From Betaproteobacteria bacterium HGW-Betaproteobacteria-12 (GTDB lineage Bacteria; Pseudomonadota; Gammaproteobacteria; Burkholderiales; Rhodocyclaceae), in contig PHCU01000003.1 in the NCBI GenBank assembly GCA_002842345.1, forward strand, positions 22,737 to 86,736: a DNA stretch of 64,000 bases, given 5' to 3'. This document shows positions 59,731 through 64,000 of this stretch, one piece after another. Every line of letters starts with the position of its first letter. Position 1 is the first letter of the stretch. A program made the position numbers and the translations under genes. A model generated the notes under the pieces. That model was not told the DNA's origin, searched no databases, and saw nothing but the letters and a program-made list of their open reading frames with translations.

Positions 59731-61601
59731 GCCGAACAGCCTCCCTTGATCAGCTGAATCGGCGAAGTCGGCACGTGATGGACGATGGCCTTCGGCGCGC
59801 AGGGCTGGACGCACAGGCCGCAGCCGGTGCACACCGAAGTCTCGATGCGGACGAAGGCCAGATCGACTTCCTTGCCGCTGGCCTTCACTTCCTTGCCGCG
59901 GCGGGTGACGTGGATGGCCGGGCAGCCGACGTCGATGCAGTTGCCGCAACCGGTGCATTGGTCGTCGATGACCTCGAACGGTTTCAGTTTGTGGTAATCC
60001 TTGATCAGCACGCAGGGCTGGTCGGTGATGATCACCGAGACGTCCGGCACCTTCACTTCCTCGCGGATGGTCTTGAACAGCACCGGCAGTTCGTAGGGAT
60101 TGACCACGTGGATGCGCTCGTCCTTGACGCCGAGCGCCGAGACCAGCTTGGCGAAGTCGATGCGCGGCGCTTCGTCACCGTGGATGTCGCGGCCATTGCC
60201 CGGATTGTCCTGGCCGCCGGTCATGCCGACCGCGCGGTTGTCGAGCAGCAGGACAGTGACGTTGCCCTTGTTGTAGACCATGTCGAGCAGGCCCTGCATG
60301 CCCATGTGCAAGAAGGTCGAGTCGCCGATCACGGCGACGATGCGTTTGTCCTTGTCGGATTCGCCGCGGCCCTTGTCCATGCCCAGCGCGACGCCCATCG
60401 AGGCGCCCATCGAGACGCAGGTGTCCATCGCCTGCCACGGGTGTCCTGCGCCCAGCGTGTAGCAGCCGATGTCGCCGGAGATGTTCAGGTTGCGCACCTG
60501 CGACAGCGTGTAATAGACGCCGAGGTGCGGGCAGGCTACGCACATGGTCGGCGGCCGCGGGAAGACCTGCATCGGCGCGAAGGCCGTCATGGCCGGCACC
60601 GGTTCGCCGAGCAGTTTGGCGATCGCCGGTTTCAGCACGTTCGGCGACAGCTCGCCCTGCAGCGGCAGGATTTCCTTGCCGATGACCTTCAGGCCCTGGG
60701 CCTTCAGTTCGGTTTCGATCAGCGGCTCGACTTCCTCGACGACGACGACCTGCTCGACCAGCGCCGCCAGTTCGCGGCATTTGTCGAACGGCGCCGGGCA
60801 GGAGAAGCCGAGCTTCAGCACCGGCGCGTTCGGGAAGGATTCCTTGACGTGCATGTAGGCCGGGCCGGAAGCGATGAAGCCGACGCGCTTGTCGCTGCCG
60901 TCTTCGATGAAATTGAGCGGCGAGCTTTCGGCGGCGGCGCGCAGTTCGGCGTCGCGCTGGAACATCAGCGGAATGCGCTTGCCGGCATTGCCCGGCACCA
61001 TGACGAAGCGCCCCGGTTCCTTCCTGAAGCCGGCGCCGGTATGGGGCACCCGCTCGCCGACGGTGACCAGCGATTTCACATGATTGATGCGCGTCGTCAT
61101 GCGCAGGATCACCGGCACCTGGAACTGTTCCGACAGTTCGTAGGCGGCCAGCGTCATCGCATAGGCCTCCTGCGAATCGGCTGGCTCGAACACCGGTACA
61201 TGGGCGAAGCGGCCCCAGTAGCGGGAATCCTGTTCGTTCTGCGACGAGGACAGGCCGACGTCGTCGGCGATGGCGATCACCAGGCCGCCGATCACGCCGG
61301 TCAGGGTCAAGGTCATCAGCGCATCGGAGGCGACGTTCATGCCGACATGCTTCATGCAGCAGAAGGCGCGCGAGCCGGCATAGGCGGCGCCGATGGCGAC
61401 TTCCAGCGAAACCTTCTCGTTGACCGACCACTCGGCGTAGAGGTCCGGATAGGTCGAGATCACTTCCATCATCTCGGTCGACGGCGTGCCCGGGTAGGCC
61501 GCCGCGACCTTGACGCCGGATTCCCAGACGGCGCGGGCGACGGCTTCGTTGCCGGACATGAGGTGCCGGCTGGCTGCCGGGGCTGGCATCACTGCTGCCA
61601 T
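59727..61601 (-). CDS. iorA: indolepyruvate:ferredoxin oxidoreductase alpha subunit
   Basis: GNEAVARAVWESGVKVAAAYPGTPSTE; GDIGCYTLG; two C-terminal 4Fe-4S motifs (CTGCGNC, CTGCGLC). Confidence 0.95.
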   Translation of the reverse strand: MAAVMPAPAASRHLMSGNEAVARAVWESGVKVAAAYPGTPSTEMMEVISTYPDLYAEWSVNEKVSLEVAIGAAYAGSRAFCCMKHVGMNVASDALMTLTLTGVIGGLVIAIADDVGLSSSQNEQDSRYWGRFAHVPVFEPADSQEAYAMTLAAYELSEQFQVPVILRMTTRINHVKSLVTVGERVPHTGAGFRKEPGRFVMVPGNAGKRIPLMFQRDAELRAAAESSPLNFIEDGSDKRVGFIASGPAYMHVKESFPNAPVLKLGFSCPAPFDKCRELAALVEQVVVVEEVEPLIETELKAQGLKVIGKEILPLQGELSPNVLKPAIAKLLGEPVPAMTAFAPMQVFPRPPTMCVACPHLGVYYTLSQVRNLNISGDIGCYTLGAGHPWQAMDTCVSMGASMGVALGMDKGRGESDKDKRIVAVIGDSTFLHMGMQGLLDMVYNKGNVTVLLLDNRAVGMTGGQDNPGNGRDIHGDEAPRIDFAKLVSALGVKDERIHVVNPYELPVLFKTIREEVKVPDVSVIITDQPCVLIKDYHKLKPFEVIDDQCTGCGNCIDVGCPAIHVTRRGKEVKASGKEVDLAFVRIETSVCTGCGLCVQPCAPKAIVHHVPTSPIQLIKGGCSA

Positions 61602-61885
61602 GTTTGCTCCTGTGTGCAATGCAAAACCATCAATTATAGGAATCGGGGCGATGTTCGTTTTGATACAGCGCAACTGCCTGCGCAATTTAAAAATGTCTCA
61701 CTTTCGCCGGGGTGAAAAGCGACTAAGGGAAAATACGGATATTGCACGATACGAATTTTGTTTTTACAATGCGAAAAGCCGGCCTAGGGAAATCTCGGGT
61801 CAACAGAGCTGCCCGCCGGTCCCCTTTAAGCGTTAAAGTTTGTTTTGCCCAACAGGCAAAAACAAAACAACACAGGAGACAAACC

Positions 61886-64000
61886 ATGGCCGATCAGCCG
61901 AATGCCCAGCCTGCCGATAACGATCCGCAGGAAACCAAGGAATGGATGGACGCCCTCGAGGGCGTCATTACTCAGGAAGGCGCTGGTCGCGCCCACTTCC
62001 TGATCGAAAAACTGATTGGCCAGGCGCGCGAGGATGGCATCGACATCCCTTACGCGGCCAACACCGAATACATCAACACCATTCCCGCCGACCAGCAGCC
62101 GAAATATCCGGGCAACCCGGACATGGAGATCAAGATCCACTCCTACATCCGCTGGAATGCCATGGCCATGGTCGTCCGCGCCAACAAGGACACCAACGTC
62201 GGCGGCCACATCGCCTCCTTCGCCTCCGCCGCCGCCCTCTACGACGTCGGCTTTTCGCATTTCTGGAAGAGCCTCGACCACGACACCGGTGGCGATCTGA
62301 TCTTCTTCCAGGGCCACTCGGTGCCCGGTGTTTACTCCCGCGCCTTCATGCTCGGCCGTCTGACCGCCGACCAGATGGACCACTTCCGCCAGGAAACCGG
62401 TGGCCAGGGCATCTCCTCCTACCCGCATCCGTGGCTGATGCCGGACTTCTGGCAATTCCCGACGGTGTCGATGGGCCTCGGCCCGATCCAGGCCATCTAT
62501 CAGGCCCGCTTCATGAAGTACCTGGCCAGCCGCGGCCTGATCGACGCCGCCAAGGCCGAGCAGCGCAAGGTGTGGGCCTTCCTCGGCGACGGCGAAACGG
62601 ATGAAGTCGAATCGCTCGGCGCGAACGGCATGGCCGGCCGTGAAAAGCTGGACAACCTGATTTTCGTCATCAACTGCAACCTGCAGCGCCTGGACGGTCC
62701 GGTGCGCGGCAACGGCAAGATCATTCAGGAACTGGAAGCCGAATTCCGCGGTGCCGGCTGGAATGTCATCAAGCTGATCTGGGGCACCCACTGGGATGCG
62801 CTGTTCCAGCGCGACAAGAAGGGCATCCTGAAAAAACGCATGATGGAACTGTGCGACGGCGAGTACCAGACCTTCAAGGCCAAGAACGGCGCCTACGTCC
62901 GCGAGTATTTCTTCAACACGCCGGCGCTGGCCGAACTGGTCGCCGACTGGACCGACGACGAGATCTGGAACCTGAATCGCGGCGGCCACGACATCTTCAA
63001 GATCTTCACCGCCTACAACGCCGCCGTCACCCACAAGGGCGCCCCGACGCTGATCCTGGCCAAGACCATCAAGGGCTTCGGCATGGGCCAGGCCGGCGAG
63101 GCGATGAACATCTCGCACCAGCAGAAGAAGATGGACAAGGAGCAGATCGGCCGCTTCCGCGACCGTTTCAACCTGCCGATTGCCGACGACCAACTGGAAG
63201 AGCTGCCTTACCTGACCTTCCCGGAAGATTCGGAAGAGTACAAGTACATGCGCCAGCGGCGCATGGACCTCGGCGGCTTCCTGCCCTCACGCCGGCGCAA
63301 GGCTGCAGCGCTGCAGATTCCGCCGCTCGACACCTTCGCCGCGCTGTTGAAGGCTTCCGGCGAGGGCCGCGAGTTGTCCACGACGATGGCCATCGTCCGC
63401 ATCATGAACATGATGTTGAAGGACAAGAATGTCGGCAAGAACGTCGTGCCCATCGTGCCGGACGAGTCGCGCACCTTCGGCATGGAAGGCATGTTCCGCT
63501 CGGTCGGCATCTGGAACCAGGAAGGCCAGAACTACGTGCCGGAAGACCACGACCAGCTGATGTTCTACAAGGAATCGAAGACCGGTCAGGTGCTGCAGGA
63601 AGGCATCAACGAGTCGGGTGCGATGAGCGACTGGATCGCCGCCGCCACTTCCTACTCCGTGCATAACGTCCAGACCATTCCGTTCTACATCTGCTACTCG
63701 ATGTTCGGCATGCAGCGTGTCCTCGATCTGTGCTGGGCGGCTGGCGACCAGCGCGCCCGCGGCTTCCTGATCGGCGGCACCGCCGGCCGCACGACGCTGA
63801 ACGGCGAAGGCCTGCAGCACGAAGACGGTCATAGCCTGATCCTCTCCAACCTGATCCCGAACTGCGTCTCCTACGACCCGACCTTCCAGTACGAAGTCGC
63901 CGTCGTGACCCAGGACGGCATGCGCCGCATGTTCCAGGAGCAGGAAGACGTCTTCTATTACCTGACGGTAATGAACGAGAACTACGAGCACCCGGAAATG
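61886..64000 (+). CDS. aceE: pyruvate dehydrogenase E1 component (3' truncated by window)
   Basis: Open frame from ATG at 61886 to window end: MADQPNAQPADNDPQETKEWMDALEGVI...; homodimeric AceE motifs (FLGDGE, NCNLQRLDGPVRGNGKIIQELE). Confidence 0.95.
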   Translation, partial: MADQPNAQPADNDPQETKEWMDALEGVITQEGAGRAHFLIEKLIGQAREDGIDIPYAANTEYINTIPADQQPKYPGNPDMEIKIHSYIRWNAMAMVVRANKDTNVGGHIASFASAAALYDVGFSHFWKSLDHDTGGDLIFFQGHSVPGVYSRAFMLGRLTADQMDHFRQETGGQGISSYPHPWLMPDFWQFPTVSMGLGPIQAIYQARFMKYLASRGLIDAAKAEQRKVWAFLGDGETDEVESLGANGMAGREKLDNLIFVINCNLQRLDGPVRGNGKIIQELEAEFRGAGWNVIKLIWGTHWDALFQRDKKGILKKRMMELCDGEYQTFKAKNGAYVREYFFNTPALAELVADWTDDEIWNLNRGGHDIFKIFTAYNAAVTHKGAPTLILAKTIKGFGMGQAGEAMNISHQQKKMDKEQIGRFRDRFNLPIADDQLEELPYLTFPEDSEEYKYMRQRRMDLGGFLPSRRRKAAALQIPPLDTFAALLKASGEGRELSTTMAIVRIMNMMLKDKNVGKNVVPIVPDESRTFGMEGMFRSVGIWNQEGQNYVPEDHDQLMFYKESKTGQVLQEGINESGAMSDWIAAATSYSVHNVQTIPFYICYSMFGMQRVLDLCWAAGDQRARGFLIGGTAGRTTLNGEGLQHEDGHSLILSNLIPNCVSYDPTFQYEVAVVTQDGMRRMFQEQEDVFYYLTVMNENYEHPEM

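Noticed and set aside
59775-61715. 646-aa plus-strand ORF opposite iorA
   Set aside because: Shadow of a well-recognised iorA gene

Overview
High-GC chromosomal window, probably from a betaproteobacterium (Rhodocyclales-like by gene content; low-confidence guess). The flanks are housekeeping: a GH94/cyclic beta-glucan synthase C-terminus and bioB on the left; tRNA-Ala, phhB, a Sua5/YrdC protein, purK-purE, folD, iorB-iorA and 5' aceE on the right. The middle (about 7-51 kb) is an electron-transfer island. I count 45 CXXCH haem motifs in 14 predicted proteins. The core (19.1-38.2 kb) looks like a porin-cytochrome conduit locus: two tetrahaem cytochromes, an NHL lipoprotein, a PpiC-type isomerase, a large outer-membrane beta-barrel, four small c7-like cytochromes (one fused to a c5-like domain), a coiled periplasmic protein, two more propellers, an 11-haem cytochrome, ResB/CcsA cytochrome maturation proteins and a haem-copper-oxidase-I-like protein fused to TPRs. 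It is followed by ccmFGHI, a DUF3365 haem protein, a TlpA-like lipoprotein, an NtrC-type two-component pair and two secreted regulator-propeller proteins. Strongest new observations: (i) near-perfect sigma-54 promoters upstream of both tetrahaem transcription units, with an NtrC-type activator in the same locus; (ii) a hand-folded multi-stem leader RNA ending in an intrinsic terminator just before the ribosome-binding site of the first tetrahaem gene, and a second attenuator-like leader before ppiC; (iii) the haem-copper-oxidase-like/TPR fusion inside the conduit operon; (iv) a CXXCH-containing GGDEF-EAL protein with a degenerate EAL site; (v) a radical-SAM/SPASM-like protein lacking the N-terminal CX3CX2C motif. 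All calls are from reading the sequence and the supplied ORF track; no database search was run.
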